Source of the DNA: Icerya purchasi
Taxonomy: Eukaryota > Arthropoda > Insecta > Hemiptera > Monophlebidae
NCBI GenBank assembly: GCA_039619475.1
Contig: CM077116.1
Coordinates: forward strand, 255,045,440 to 255,109,439
Length of the DNA stretch: 64,000 nt
Direction of reading: 5' to 3'
Shown: piece by piece, positions 36,901 to 49,184 of the stretch
Layout of the letters: every line of letters begins with the position of its first letter
Numbering within the stretch: the stretch's first letter is position 1
Notes under the pieces: model-generated
The model's input: only the letters and a program-made list of their open reading frames with translations
What the model was told of the DNA's origin: nothing
Database searches by the model: none
Position numbers and translations under genes: made by a program

Positions 36901-39900
36901 TTTTAAATTAGGAGATCGCGACTACCGTTGATCATTAAGCTTTTTGAGAGCTTATTAGGTTTATCGGAAACTTTGTTACTATCGCATTTTATAACTTTAA
37001 GATTGAACCTGCAACAAAACTCCCACCATAGATATTGCGCCATCATCAAATTCTTACGTAAACTGCTCAGATTCATTAAATGATCCCCCCCCCCCCCCTC
37101 CCACGGTTAGCATTTTACTATCGCAAGAATCCGATAAGCAAAAGAGATTTTTATCACCCTATGTACACACATATGTAACTACTTCGACATTTAAGATAAT
37201 ATACGGACACCGTTGTCGCAGAAGGATCCGCCTTAAATATTGAAATACTACACGGTTTACTATTAGCAACGAAGATAAAATTTCAACCATTCACCCCTCC
37301 TTCAGAATTCTGTTCGACCGCGGAATTTTACCTCAGAACAATGCAAGAAAGAAACGGTCGTTCGAAGACTTGCGCTACATTAAATTAACTCGCTGTTATC
37401 CACTGATCCGGTTTACCATACTGATAATACCCGTTACAAGTTCCTCAGTCCTCTCGTTCGAAATTCGAAATAATTTCCGACGAAATAATTAAATCTCTAC
37501 TCCTATTCCGTTAATTCCAGTAATCTTCTAAATCCAAATGTAAAACTTACCGCTTGCCTTTTGTCTAGCAGGACACGAAGTACAAATTCGGAAGGTAAAG
37601 TGAGAGAAGCTGTTTTAAAAATAAACGATTCAAAATTCGCATTAATTAGCGTGAAAAGGTTACAACAAAAGCTTTTAACAATATTGCGAAACGGGAAGCA
37701 CATTGTTTTAAAAATTCGGGGAGAAAAATAAGAAACGTAAAATTCATTATTTTTTTGCCTTTGCAAATTCTGACTTCCAAGTCGTTGAAATTATTTAAAA
37801 AAATGTTTAAACAGAACTAGAAATTTTCCTTGACAGTAAACATACGGTAACGCTTTAGTATTGCTATGCCTCTTCCGTGGTAGCATTTGTTTCTCTATCT
37901 GCATCACCATCATTGTTCAAGTGTTTTAATCGGCGTTACAGCGAGATCATTCTTCGCACTAAACGGTTAAGCAAGTTGAACAACACACATTAAGAAAAAA
38001 GGGTGTAAAGGAAGTATACATATTTTTGTCGGAAAGAATCACCGCAATGTAACGCTACACCATAGATTGACAAACTTTGACACTAGCAATACGGGGCCGT
38101 ATTGATGAACTAATGAACGAAGTTAAAATACAGTAGTAAATCGACGGTATTTAAAGTACATTCGACTTTTACCGAAGCAGGAAATGAACTACGGAGGCGA
38201 CACTGATCATAGTCCAGAGTCTGATAATCATGGCGGTCTGCCGACGATTTTTGGCGAATTCATCAAAGAGAACGACAAACGCGAAATTCGGCTTTCGTCT
38301 AATTACTACTTACGATGGAAGCGTGCGCGCAGTAAGCGTACCAACTCGCAGCAGCCTAATTGTCAATGTAATTACTAACCGTTGGACGGTTTCTCCTGGA
38401 GAATCAACAAAATTAGCTGAACTCAGGCTGGAACAAACACGAATGCAGCTGGTTCTGGCAGTTGTGCTTTCACTTATCTCTGTTCATTGAGCGACTAATT
38501 TGTGTGTACAATGAGAGATACACGTTTGAAATGGGACGGTCCGGATAGTAGTCCGGATAGTGCAGAGATAGCGCGTAGGACGTGTTACCCCGCGCGAGGC
38601 CGACGCTACTTCCTTGAATCTTCAATGTTCAGGTCAAGGTTAGTGCTGCCAACGAAATACCAGTCCAATAACTGTGCGCTCAGTTTAATCATCTCTTTTA
38701 CTCTTATTGGGCATTCGGTATACGAATATACGTCGCTAGCCCGCTGTACTTTCCTTCTTTTTGGCAATACTGCTGCAACACTTTCGACGTGGCTTTTTAC
38801 GGTTAAAACAAAAGTTAAGATGATCAAGATGACTGACTTCGGAGAACTGACCGTTCGCGTTTAGGACAGCACCTTTTTTCAACTAACTTCGTAACTTCGA
38901 AGTTACGTCAACATTCGTCGGACGGGTATAAACGCTCTCATTGCGTTTTTGACGGGGAAAATTAAGATCACTTATAAAGATCTTAACGCTGTCATAACTA
39001 TCAGCCGCTTATCGAATATCGTACACGTTGTGTTTCCGCTTTGGGAATTCGATAATTTTCCAAATTAAAAATCAAAAGACACATACTAATATATGGAAAA
39101 AAAACCAGATCTGAGAGCCTTAAAGTGTTATTTATTGAGGGAGATTTAAGAGTGCCTTAAGCGTACAAAACTAGTTTGTAGATATATATATATATGTGTG
39201 TATGCGGTAATAAAGAAAACTAGTATACATTGGTAGATTTATAGAAAATCGCGAAAACTCACGGTGCAAAAAGGATACAAGCGCGGCTGCGGTCTATCTC
39301 TGATGCTATTAAAACTTCAACGCTCAATACATCATAAGACGAGTATTCGAAAACTTGAATGGTAACATTTCTATTGCGAGCAGGAAAGTTAGTAATTTAA
39401 GTTTTGTAAACGACAGCTCACAGCCAGTATCTTGGAGAGACGAAAAGTTTTTAGAATAACTTCGTGACATAAACACCAAATATAGAGAATAGAAATTAAT
39501 AAAGAGAAAAACAAATTAATCACAAGTCAGTAACTCAAACTATATAAAAAACCTATATGAAGTACGAAATCGCCGGAAAGTATCTGCAATCACTCGTAGA
39601 AGATGGTCAACAAATGAGGTAAAAAAAAGCATGCAATTAGCACGGAGTGTCGTGAATAGATTAAGAAAAATCCGGAGGGATATTACAAATGCGGTAAAAA
39701 TAAAACCATCGCATTATTAAGTGTCTTCCATGTTTACGTGTAAAGCGTATAGATAACTTTGAAATGCGGGCTTGGTGGCGCATATTACCGACACCCTGCA
39801 CAGTGAAAAAATCGATTATATCGATTTTAAACAAGCTTAACATTAAGAAGGTCTCTTCTTATCGCGGAATCATGAAATTTTTCGGATACGTCATGCGACA

Positions 39901-41527
39901 TAGAAATTCCGTAGTTTAATAATGCAGAGAAACGTGGATGGGAAATGAGAAAAGTGCATAGTGAACAACGATGTGACAGGGAAAACAACGAGAAAAAAAA
40001 AACGTTCTTGAAGTATGTTAAATTGAAGGTCGGAATCGGCGGCGGGAAACAGTGGAGTAAGCGGTAACATAAACTGTGGTCACAGCATTCGTTCGACAAC
40101 TGGAGGAGAAAAATATTTATATTAAGAACTGTGTAGCTGTATACATAGTTCTTACAGCATTCGCAAGTTAGGTAAGATTATGTTACAACATCAAACGGTA
40201 ATATACCTACAGTTGAACTAGTAAAAAATGATTACACAAATACAAATAAAAATAGAAAAACTTTTCGTCCGCGTTGTTATTTTTCATGTGCCTTTAATTA
40301 AGTAACGACATTAAGCGAACTGCCAATCATAATAGTTACAATCATTTCCTAGCGAACACTCTTTTTTTTTTCGAAAATAGATCGTTTACATTAATATAAC
40401 GACAATGTATCGTCCAAATCGAATTATACGGATATTCATGAAAAAGTCTGAACGATCTACTAAATAAGCAGGAAGAAAAAAGTTTTCGGAAATCTAGTAC
40501 ATAATCAGCCAAGTTTTTGCACACCAGCGAGCTAAAAAGGACGATTAAAGAACTTTTCTATACTCTGATCAACTGCGGTATCAGTCGGGGACAAATGTAT
40601 CGCGCGCAAATATGTGACCGGTTTATGTACTCATCCGTCTTAATATTGCGAGGAACTAAAAGTCCCTGATTCCGGTCGCCGCTTGTTAGGGTTTTCTCAA
40701 TTTCACTGTTGCAAGAACCACTTGTTAGGGGGGTTTCTTTTCTCACTTTTCCGGGAAACCGATGCCCCGCGGATTCACCCAATTTTCTATATAATTTTGT
40801 TTTTCTTTCACTCACAGACGTCAATCGAGCCAATTGCGCTTTTAGAAACTTTTCTTTTTTTTACCGGGTTTCTCGATAATTTCACGTAGCTACATACATA
40901 TTATTACTACGAAAAATAAAAGCAACCTATTATTATATCATTGGGCGCCAGCGAGGATAGGCCTCGCACCTTTCGCGTAATTTATCATGATTGAAAAGAT
41001 AACGTTCAGAAGAAAATAATATCCGAAAGGCATAATTTTACTAAGCGAAACGGAACAAAAAGACCGACGACGTTCAGGTAAACGAGCGGTATTCGTGTGA
41101 TATATCGACTAGACAAAACTAACAGCGACATACAGCGTTACACGACAAGCTGATCAATAACTCAACGATTGATAATAATAAACGGAGCAGCGACGGTAAT
41201 TAAACAATTAACTGATGATATTATCGGTTAACTATTCTTCTCTGCTAGCTGTGCAATGAAATTCTTATCTATCTGTAACAATCAGTCGACAGATACGGTA
41301 ATTCCCCCATCTGAATTTTCGGAGTCACTGATATCGTATCAATTGATTCATCCGAGATTTTCTCATTGTTAATAATGTTTTTGTATAATTAAAACCGAAA
41401 TCAAGTTGATCAAAGTAAAAACAGAAATGTCGCTCTTCCAGTCGTCAGACTCGGGAGATTTCTTCGACCAATTCAACTATGAACCGGAGAAAAGAATTTT
41501 GAAATACTCGTGAAATAATAATAATAT
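32116..41527. other. Long non-coding stretch, no gene recognised
   Basis: Contains poly-T at 32117-32139 and 32837-32851, a compound (AAT)n(GAT)n microsatellite (33771-33913), poly-A (36879-36897), poly-C (37085-37098) and (TA)n near 39183-39194. The zone 35100-36260 is pyrimidine-rich on the plus strand like the decayed LINEs, but no protein motif survives. The part 38180-38870 is less AT-rich and has overlapping open frames (38184-38378, 38230-38490, 38502-38864) without family features. Confidence 0.45.
33771..33913. repeat. Compound microsatellite (AAT)n-(GAT)n
   Basis: Imperfect then perfect aat/ata repeats to about 33880, followed by about 11 gat triplets. Triplet structure keeps one frame open on the minus strand (poly-Ser/Leu); this is not a gene. 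Confidence 0.95.
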
Positions 41528-41535
41528 GTATAAAG

Positions 41536-42356
41536 CAGTGACAGATTCACGGGGGGGATAGGGGACCCCCCCCCCCTCCAAAGAACCAAAGTTCTATGAA
41601 AAAATTTGTTATAACAGAGAAACTTAATTTATTCTATAAAAAGTTCGCATGAATTTTTTCTACGGATTTTAATAACTAATATTTAATACTATTTTCCAGT
41701 AAAACTATTAATATTTCTTTTTAATTCTATTTTAAGTCTAACTGTCATCGATCTTTTTCCATTTTTATTCTTTTTCCATTTTTATTCTTTTTCCATTTTT
41801 ATTCTTTTTCCATTTTTATTCTTTTTCCATTTTTATTCTTTTTCCATTTTTATTCTTTTTCCATTTTTATTCTTTTTCCATTTTTATTCTTTTTTCATTT
41901 TTATTCTTTTTCCATTTTTATTCTTTTTCCATTTTTATTCTTTTTCCATTTTTATTCTTTTTCCATTTTTATTCTTTTTTAATTTTTATTTTGTAATTTT
42001 AATTAAAAATAGAGTTCAATAAGAAATATAGATTTTTTTTTTACTTTCTCATGAACAAAACTAACAAAATAAAAAAGAAGTAAAGTCCAATAAAAATACT
42101 ATCTTTCTTATTATTTCTAAACTATCATTTTAGCTAGAATTTTATAATTTCGTTTCATTTTTCACCCCTAAATATAGGACAAAAGTTAAATTAAAAATTG
42201 TAATAATTATGTATTTTTAAAACATTTTTAAATTTCCATAATTTGATTTTCTTTATGAAACAAGCGGTATTTCTCAGATCTACTGCCTATTGTAGAAGAT
42301 TTTACGTAATTAAATGGTCCCCCCCCCCCTCAAATATCCTTCTGGATCCGCCCCTG
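41536..42356 (+). mobile_element. Non-autonomous hAT-type element, copy 2 (with expanded 17-bp array)
   Basis: The left end is cagtgacagattcacgg and the right end ccttctggatccgcccctg. The direct repeat gtataaag is perfect at 41528-41535 and 42357-42364, the 8-bp duplication of hAT elements. The sequence is inverse to the element at 30470-31898 (for example gaaccaaagttctatg and mirror gaggctttggttcttt), without the palindromic insertion. No transposase. The internal 17-bp array (41750-41991) accounts for its extra length. Confidence 0.9.
41750..41991. repeat. 17-bp tandem array inside hAT copy 2
   Basis: About 14 copies of tctttttccatttttat, nearly perfect (one ttttttcat variant, last copy ttttttaat). 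The related element at 30470 has essentially one unit (ataaaaatggcaaaagat on its strand), so the array arose after the copies separated. Confidence 0.93.
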
Positions 42357-42974
42357 GTATAAAGTCGTCTCTAGATTCGTTTTACTTCAATACTAATCCT
42401 TCTATCACATGCGTAAAAAATAGCGCGACACTGTTGTACTGTTCTTAATTTATTCTTTAAGGTTCGTTTTATACTTTACTCATGCAATCGGTTTTGTACC
42501 GTTTTAATTCTTTTTTTTTTTTTTAATGATACATTCCGGAAACGTGTCAGATTTAAAAGCAAAACGTCTTGGTTTCTGTCCGATAAAATGTTTTAGTACG
42601 CGTCCGAATTTATCTTTTAATCGGGAAGATTTTACCGAAATTAATAAAATTCGATTCTTGGAGAAGTTCGTTTTAAATTTCCTTAAAAGTTTTCTCCCCT
42701 ATGTATGCGTGCGATAAAATAAAAACGTGATATGCATAGCCCTCAGTGAAAAAAGATGTGTATGAAAACGTCATTCTTGCACCAACACGTCGCAAGTTTC
42801 TTCGCTTCGTGTAAAAATAATGAAACACGGATATGCTTTTGAGTTTGAAACGGTAAATTCTTCGACATATCCGCCTTTATATGGTTTTTCCGTGAAGCGG
42901 AAAAACTCGCCAATAACGAAGTAGATCAGATAGTAATTTTTTCTTTAAAAAAAATGCGATACACTGATCTAATT

Positions 42975-43355
42975 AGGTTATTATTTCGAAATTATTGCGT
43001 TTAAATTGGTGTTTTTTAACTCCCATTTATCTAAAATAAATGCATATAAGCGTGTGTTTTTTTTTAAATTTTCGTTTCAGTTTTATTTCATTAAATCTAT
43101 CATTTTTTCACGAAATCCAGTTCTTAATGATTTCGATACCTTTTTTATCATTTGTGAATTTCTTGTGGAATATTGTAAGAGATTGGAGAATGAAATATAA
43201 ACATTAATTCATTATTACCTGAAACTCTTTAAAACATCATACGTTTAATTATAGTAATGATAGCAGTTTGTATAATATTTCCGTAAATTTCATCGCGTTC
43301 AATACGCTTTTTTTTCATAATTGGCTATCGAATATGCGAGTTTAATGCTCTTTTT
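42975..43355 (+). repeat. Left arm of a ~380-bp inverted repeat (undisturbed arm)
   Basis: Read forward it matches the complement of 45958-46800, apart from a LINE in that other arm: for example cttaatgatttcgatacctt at 43122 against aaggtatcgaaatcattaag at 46633, and ggagaatgaaat at 43183 against atttcattctcc at 46109. The arms are about 2.6 kb apart. It may be the terminal repeat of a larger transposon or an inverted duplication. Confidence 0.7.
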
Positions 43356-43710
43356 TTTTCTTTTTTAAATATCAGCTACGTTAGCGGTAATACGTTCGAG
43401 ACAGAAATATCACTAATACAGATACAGCGATGATGCGAAAAGTACGCAATTCACCGTTGCATGGTGAACCGTTTCTCGTTAGACTGATAAATTCCTTCGA
43501 CGGTTGTACTACTTTTCGTTTTTTCGAAATCGTACGATCATTAGTTAGTTCTAGCGTAGCAATTTCTGTGCCCCCACTCGATAAGTTCAGATCCACGTTC
43601 AAAAATCGTCTATAACAATGATAGGTGTAGTATTGTGAATCAAAGATTCGTTTAACTCCTCTAAAATTTTAACGAGTCTGATACTGCACACCGTTAAACT
43701 TAAACAAAAT

Positions 43711-44538
43711 AAAATGCTTTTTTACAAAAAATAAATACCGACTTCAAGGTTTATTATAAAAATTTAAAAATGCACTAAAAAGTAAAAAATAATTACTCCC
43801 GATAAGAAAATATATATATCAAAGTGATATAACACTTAAGTGGTGATATCGTAATTCTTATACAACATTAATTCTTTGGAGTTGGAATTAAATTCATGTT
43901 AGGAACAATTTAATCAACATTTAATGCAGTTTTTAATTATTCTTTTAATATGAATTTGATGCCAACTCCAAAAAATTAATGTTGTATAAGAATTACGATA
44001 TCACCACTTAAGTGTTATATCACTCTGATATATATATTTTCTAATCGGGAGTAATTATTTTTTACTTTTTAGTGCATTTTTAAATTTTTATAATAAACCT
44101 TGAAGTCGGTATTTATTTTTTGTAAAAAAGCATTTTATTTTTTACTTTTTAGTGCATTTTTATTCAATTAAATTAAAACATTTATTTCCACGGTAAAAAC
44201 ACCAAAAGCTACATTTCCATGGTAATTTGGCAAATTTATAGTATTTTAAGTCAAAAATCTAATCCGACGGTGAAAACAATCATGAATGAAAAGCATCCAA
44301 AAAGCTTCAATCTCCCGCATTATTAAGGATAACTCAAAAACTATCGGTCGGACCTTGATCAAATTTAAATGGGACCACATGACAAACGCCACCTTTCAAA
44401 TAAAAGAAGAATCATCAAAATCGGTTCATCTAGAAGAAAGTTCTGTGGTAACACACATAAAAAAAAATAAAAAAAATAAAAAAAAAAAAAAACAGTCGAA
44501 TTGAATACCTCCTCCTTTTTTGAAGTCGGTTAAAAAAA
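43711..44538. mobile_element. Palindromic (fold-back) element, copy 2
   Basis: Inverted arms about 43711-43898 and 43950-44142 (aaaatgctttttt ... aattcat, mirrored by atgaatttgatgcc ... gcattttatttt) are followed by the tail aatttaaatgggaccacatg ... cctcctcctttttttgaagtc-ggttaaaa. Same order as the copy at 30843. The left edge carries accgacttcaagg and the right edge, inverted, aaccgacttcaaa, a possible short terminal inverted repeat. No coding capacity seen. Confidence 0.75.
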
Positions 44539-45957
44539 CGAATATAATCGATGTTCCCTGCGGAAACGACCAGAGTTCGCTGTTCGCTGATCCGCGTTCC
44601 AATGTGGCGCAAGTGTCTCCAACTCCGTCGTGAGTGACAGTGATCCTTTTTATCCATATTCCCAATCAAATACCAGAAAATCGTGTTCGATGGACAAAAG
44701 AAGTAAAGTGTTTTCTTTTCGAAAAATCCAATTTCTCCGGCGCGCGAACAGACGTTTGAATCTCCTATATATGCATATATACACATATATGTATATGTAT
44801 GTCGGACATCATTTCCCGTTTCTTATCGGATCGATATCGATGACTTTGTTCGTCGTCTTCGAGTTTTCGATAACCTATATTTGCTCGCGTTTATTTGAAC
44901 AGCCGAATTTCTCTTCTTCGGCCGTTGACGAACTGAAAGGCGTATCGATCAAAATTGTTCGAGCTCCCGACGTTCACGATTAACGCGTTTACTTTTGCGA
45001 TTGAGCTCTGCCGTTTTTTTATCATTTGACACATCGCGCAAATAAAGAATAACGCTTATGCAACAATTGAAGGCACGAAACGAGCGCAATTCCATAATTC
45101 TCAGGGAACACATTCCGTTTTAAGTATGTCACATTATCTTCGTTTCGTGTTTATGCAGCAATTTATAACACAAATTTCGAGAAGTATTCTAAATTTCTGA
45201 TGTTTCGATATTGCGGAAAGCGTGAAACGATGGCGCAAAAAAACATTCTTGACCCCAGCCGGAAAAAGTATTTGTTTCGAAAAAAAAAAAAAAAAAATGA
45301 AACGAAAATTGTAATATAAATATCTAACAAACCGTACGTTATTATTATTATTACTATTTAAGAATTGACGCGGTCAAATAAAATTTACTCTTCGATCATA
45401 TAGAACTACCATCTGTCGTTGTACCGTCATGGCAAGATCTGGGAGAAGGAGTTTCATCATTTCACGTAACGGAAATGAATAAAAAAAACTTTCGGAGGTG
45501 ATAAAAAAATAAAAATTAAAAAAGAAGGTTTTGATATTTTTGTAAAAAAGAGATGATTTTCCGAAAAAAACCTCAAATGTTCAATGAAAACTAGATGTAA
45601 ATTCGAAAATTCATACATTGTGTACGTCTTTATTCATTGTTCTCACCTCGTTGTATGAGCGAAAAAATGTTTATCTTTTCTTTATCCGTTACAATCATAC
45701 GATGTTTGATTTAATTTTCCTTACCAAAATGAGTGATTTAATCGAGTGTTAGAAGTCGTGGAAAGTAATAAGACGTGTTTCGTTCGGCCGCTACGCAAAA
45801 ATAATAAAGACAAAAAAAAACCGTTTAATACGTCGTTTTTCATGAAACCGTCGAACTGACGAGAAATATTTAACGGAGAGAGGCATAACAATTAGAAAAA
45901 AACAAAATAAAACAATTGCATCGTTGAATTAATATTCACTTTTCCACTGTTGAACAA
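44539..45957. other. Non-coding spacer between the inverted-repeat arms
   Basis: Open frames at 44430-44983 are chance-like (low complexity, overlapping on both strands). There is a ta/tgta-rich palindromic spot near 44766-44803 and a poly-A run at 45279-45297. No element recognised. Confidence 0.45.
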
Positions 45958-46800
45958 GAAAAAGGTATTATTAAAAACGCAAATTCGATAGCCATATAAG
46001 AAAAAATTAATTAAACGTGACGGAATTTATGGAAATATTATACAAACAGTAATAATTAAACGTACGATGAGTTTTAAAAAGTTGCAGGTAATAATGAATC
46101 AATTTTTATTTCATTCTCCAATGTCTTACAACAAATATCCTACAAGAAATCACACACATACTCCTTCTACCTCTCAATTAAACCTAACCTTCCTTCTATC
46201 CTCAGTTCCCAGAGTTTTTCCTTCTCTACCACGTTCTGTTATTGACCCTATTATTCGCCTACCCTTCAATTACACCCTATTGCCCGCTTCCCGTTATCGT
46301 CTCTCTTTTGTTTCCTCTCCTTATTGTCCCCTTTATCCGAATGAGGAACTTATCTGTGATGCTAATCACATTTGGTTTTAATTATTCTGCTCTTTCTGCG
46401 GAACGCTCTTCCCCCTTTATTTACTCCTTTTGAAGTCAAAGCTTCCCGCTCCCTTCTGTGCTTCCTATATCCTGTCCACTCTGTCTCAGTCTGTTGTTCT
46501 TGCCATTGGTTCCTTTATTTCTGTCATTTCCGATCGAATCAAGTTTTAATTAGTTAACTCTTCTTCCTATTGTTTCTGGATGAGGTCCCTGGTTGACGAG
46601 TTCAAAAAAAAAGAAATTCACAAATGATGAAAAAGGTATCGAAATCATTAAGAACCGAATTTCGTGAAAAAATGATAAATTTTACGAAATAAAAGTGAAA
46701 CAAAAATTTAAAAAAAAATGGGCGTTAAAAAAAAAACAAATTTAAACGCAAAAATTTTCTAGATAACAAATATTCACGCAACAGTCAGAAACTGGTCAGA
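45958..46800 (-). repeat. Right arm of the ~380-bp inverted repeat, split by a LINE
   Basis: 45958-46140 and 46612-46795 together are inverse-complementary to 42975-43355. The intervening segment is a LINE 3' fragment absent from the left arm, so the arm pair predates the insertion. Confidence 0.7.
46140..46611 (+). mobile_element. LINE 3' fragment inserted in the inverted-repeat arm
   Basis: Frame 46210-46380 reads SLPRSVIDPIIRLPFNYTLL ... CPLYPNEELICDANHIW, then a stop and a frameshifted end LPAPFCASYILS ... FISVISDRIKF. It matches the C-terminus of the LINE at 51617. The shared 3' UTR (gtttctggatgaggtccctg, gttgacgag) and an A-tract close it. The flanks share agaaatcaca (left, about 46145) and agaaattcaca (right, 46610 on), and the uninterrupted arm has one copy of this site, so the target duplication is about 10-11 bp. 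Confidence 0.8.
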
Positions 46801-46825
46801 AACTGGTCAGAAACTGGTCAGAAAC
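46784..46825. repeat. Short tandem repeat, 12-bp unit (cagaaactggt)
   Basis: Roughly four copies of gtcagaaactg(g) in a row, then catcag. Confidence 0.85.
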
Positions 46826-48230
46826 ATCAGCGCATACGGTAGTATATTAAAAAGGTGTTCGCGGCGAACTATTTTGAAAGCGCTGAATAAAAGTTTGCTA
46901 TACGAGAAAGCTTTCATAAAACGATTATCCGCTAAATCTGATTGTTTTGCGATTTTTAGTTAGTGTCGCGCCAAAACCTGTAGGCGTAATACCAGTAAAC
47001 TTGTAATATTCGAACAAAACTTGTTTCGAAATTAGTTTGTGTACACATTTTTTGTACTTTTCATCAATAGTATAATATAAAATAAAAAAATTAACTTTTA
47101 TTTATTTAAAGTTTATATAAATTAAAAACTCTAACCATTTTACATTTGAAAATGGAAATTATTCAGCAGCTCAAACTCAACTTCAACAATCTATTGGCTA
47201 GTCCTAAAATTATTTTCTATAAATTCATAATCAGTATATATTTAACTACTCGTACCATATTTATACACACAAATTCGGTAAATACGGCGGTTTCGGTTAA
47301 AAATAAATCGTGCGCATTACGATTCATGCAGATATCACACAACGTATCACAGTTGTTTATGAGTATGAAATCGCCACTGATCTACCACATGTGAAGTTTT
47401 AACAAAAGAAAAAAAAGCGTGTTTTTCATTAATTTTTTGTTTCTTTCAGTGAAAACCTCTTTTTTATACTGCATTATAGAAGCATCTATAGGGTGCAATA
47501 TAAAATATATCAAAATGAGTTTAGTGAATTTTACATGAGGTTATGTAAAGAAAGTACTGCATGCAAGTAAGTTATTATAGGTAGGTACTATAATGAAACG
47601 ATCTATAACAGTCATTTTAAACAACGTTAGAAAATTTTTTGTAAGAGTAACAAATATCACACTAATGTCCATAGACAATAATATCACGCAAATTGTTTTT
47701 AGGAAAGACAGAACGGAAAAGCAGAGTTAAAAAAAATACATACAAAATGGCTGCTCATGATGTGCAGTAGAGTAAATTTTACGACAAGTTGCAAAAAAGT
47801 TCAATATAAACCTTATGGCTTTACAATGTTTTCTTAAGAGAACGGAAAACAATACAATATAGAACTGGCAATTGTGAACACAAGACAAATCTTCAGTTTC
47901 ACTATTTGCATTTTTCCCGCTTTTTTTTTTTTTTTTTTTTATTTAATTATAAACAAGAAGGAAAGCTTGTGAATGTCACAAAACAGCGTTCAAAAATACA
48001 TTTTCGCTTAACAAAAACGGATACTAAAATTCTCGCTTACAATTTTGTAGATGCGAATAAAATAAAAGTTCCCCTACTAACTGGGTTATAAACGAAAAAT
48101 TTGAAAAAAAAGTTGGTTTACTGGGTTTATTAACAGGCACTTGCTGTACATTTGACAACTAGAAGCAGCTAGGAGTCAGACCCTGCAACTTCAAACTTCA
48201 GTAACGTTAATATGAAAGATTTTCAGGATA
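46826..48230. other. Non-coding stretch
   Basis: AT-rich with a poly-T tract at 47921-47941. Open frames at 47146-47394 and 47906-48091 show no family features. Confidence 0.45.
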
Positions 48231-49028
48231 AATTAGCAGAACTCTTTTTGCTAAAAATTATCAGGAATTCTTTTTGCTAAAAATTAGCAGAACTCTTTTT
48301 GCTAAAAATTATCAGGAATTCTTTTTGCTAAAAATTAGCAGAACTCTTTTTGCTAAAAATTATCAGGAATTCTTTTTGCTAAAAATTAGCAGAACTCTTT
48401 TTGCTAAAAATTATCAGGAATTCTTTTTGCTAAAAATTATCAGAACTCTTTTTGCTAAAAATTATCAGGAATTCTTTTTGCTAAAAATTAGCAGAACTCT
48501 TTTTGCTAAAAATTATCAGGAATTCTTTTTGCTAAAAATTATCAGGAATTCTTTTTGCTAAAAATTAGCAGAACTCTTTTTGCTAAAAATTATCAGGAAT
48601 TCTTTTTGCTAAAAATTATCAGGAATTCTTTTTGCTAAAAATTATCAGGAATTCTTTTTGCTAAAAATTAGCAGAACTCTTTTTGCTAAAAATTACCAGG
48701 AATTCTTTTTGCTAAAAATTAGCAGAACTCTTTTTGCTAAAAACTATCAGGAATTCTTTTTGCTAAAAATTACCAGGAATTCTTTTTGTTAAAAATTAGC
48801 AGAACTCTTTTTGCTAAAAATTACCAGGAATTCTTTTTGCTAAAAATTAGCAGAACTCTTTTTGCTAAAAACTATCAGGAATTCTTTTTGCTAAAAATTA
48901 GCAGAACTCTTTTTGCTAAAAATTATCAGGAATTCTTTTTGCTAAAAATTAGCAGGAACTCTTTTTGCTAAAAATTATCAGGAATTCTTTTTGCTAAAAA
49001 TTAGCAGGAACTCTTTTTGCTAAAAATA
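48231..49028 (+). repeat. Minisatellite of alternating 25-bp and 26-bp units
   Basis: About 31 units of two kinds: agaactctttttgctaaaaa-ttatc (25 bp) and aggaattctttttgctaaaa-attagc (26 bp). They mostly alternate, so the higher-order period is 51 bp. Because 51 is 17 codons, a frame stays open over long parts (48274-48561, 48786-48971) with the period ISRTLFAKNYQEFFLLK; this is a by-product of the period, and I do not call it a gene. Many units contain gctaaaaattagc, a small perfect hairpin, and the 26-bp units contain gaattc. Confidence 0.95.
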
Positions 49029-49184
49029 CGAATTTACTGCTGAACAAATTTATAATGTAGAGACGAAACCGGTATTAGTACGATTCGAAAACCATCAAAA
49101 ATAATTAAATAGGGTAAGAGGTATTACACTTCTGCTGAAAAAAGACCAATTGTAACAATGGCGTTTGCAGTAAAATGCATCCGA

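Noticed and set aside
44430..44983. Overlapping 117-118-codon frames on both strands
   Set aside because: Low-complexity ends (poly-Phe or poly-Lys from the A-rich tail of the palindromic element) and no recognisable domain.
48274..48971. Open frames with a 17-residue repeat (ISRTLFAKNYQEFFLLK) as a repeat-protein gene
   Set aside because: They exist only because the 51-bp higher-order repeat is a multiple of three; the frame breaks wherever the unit order changes.
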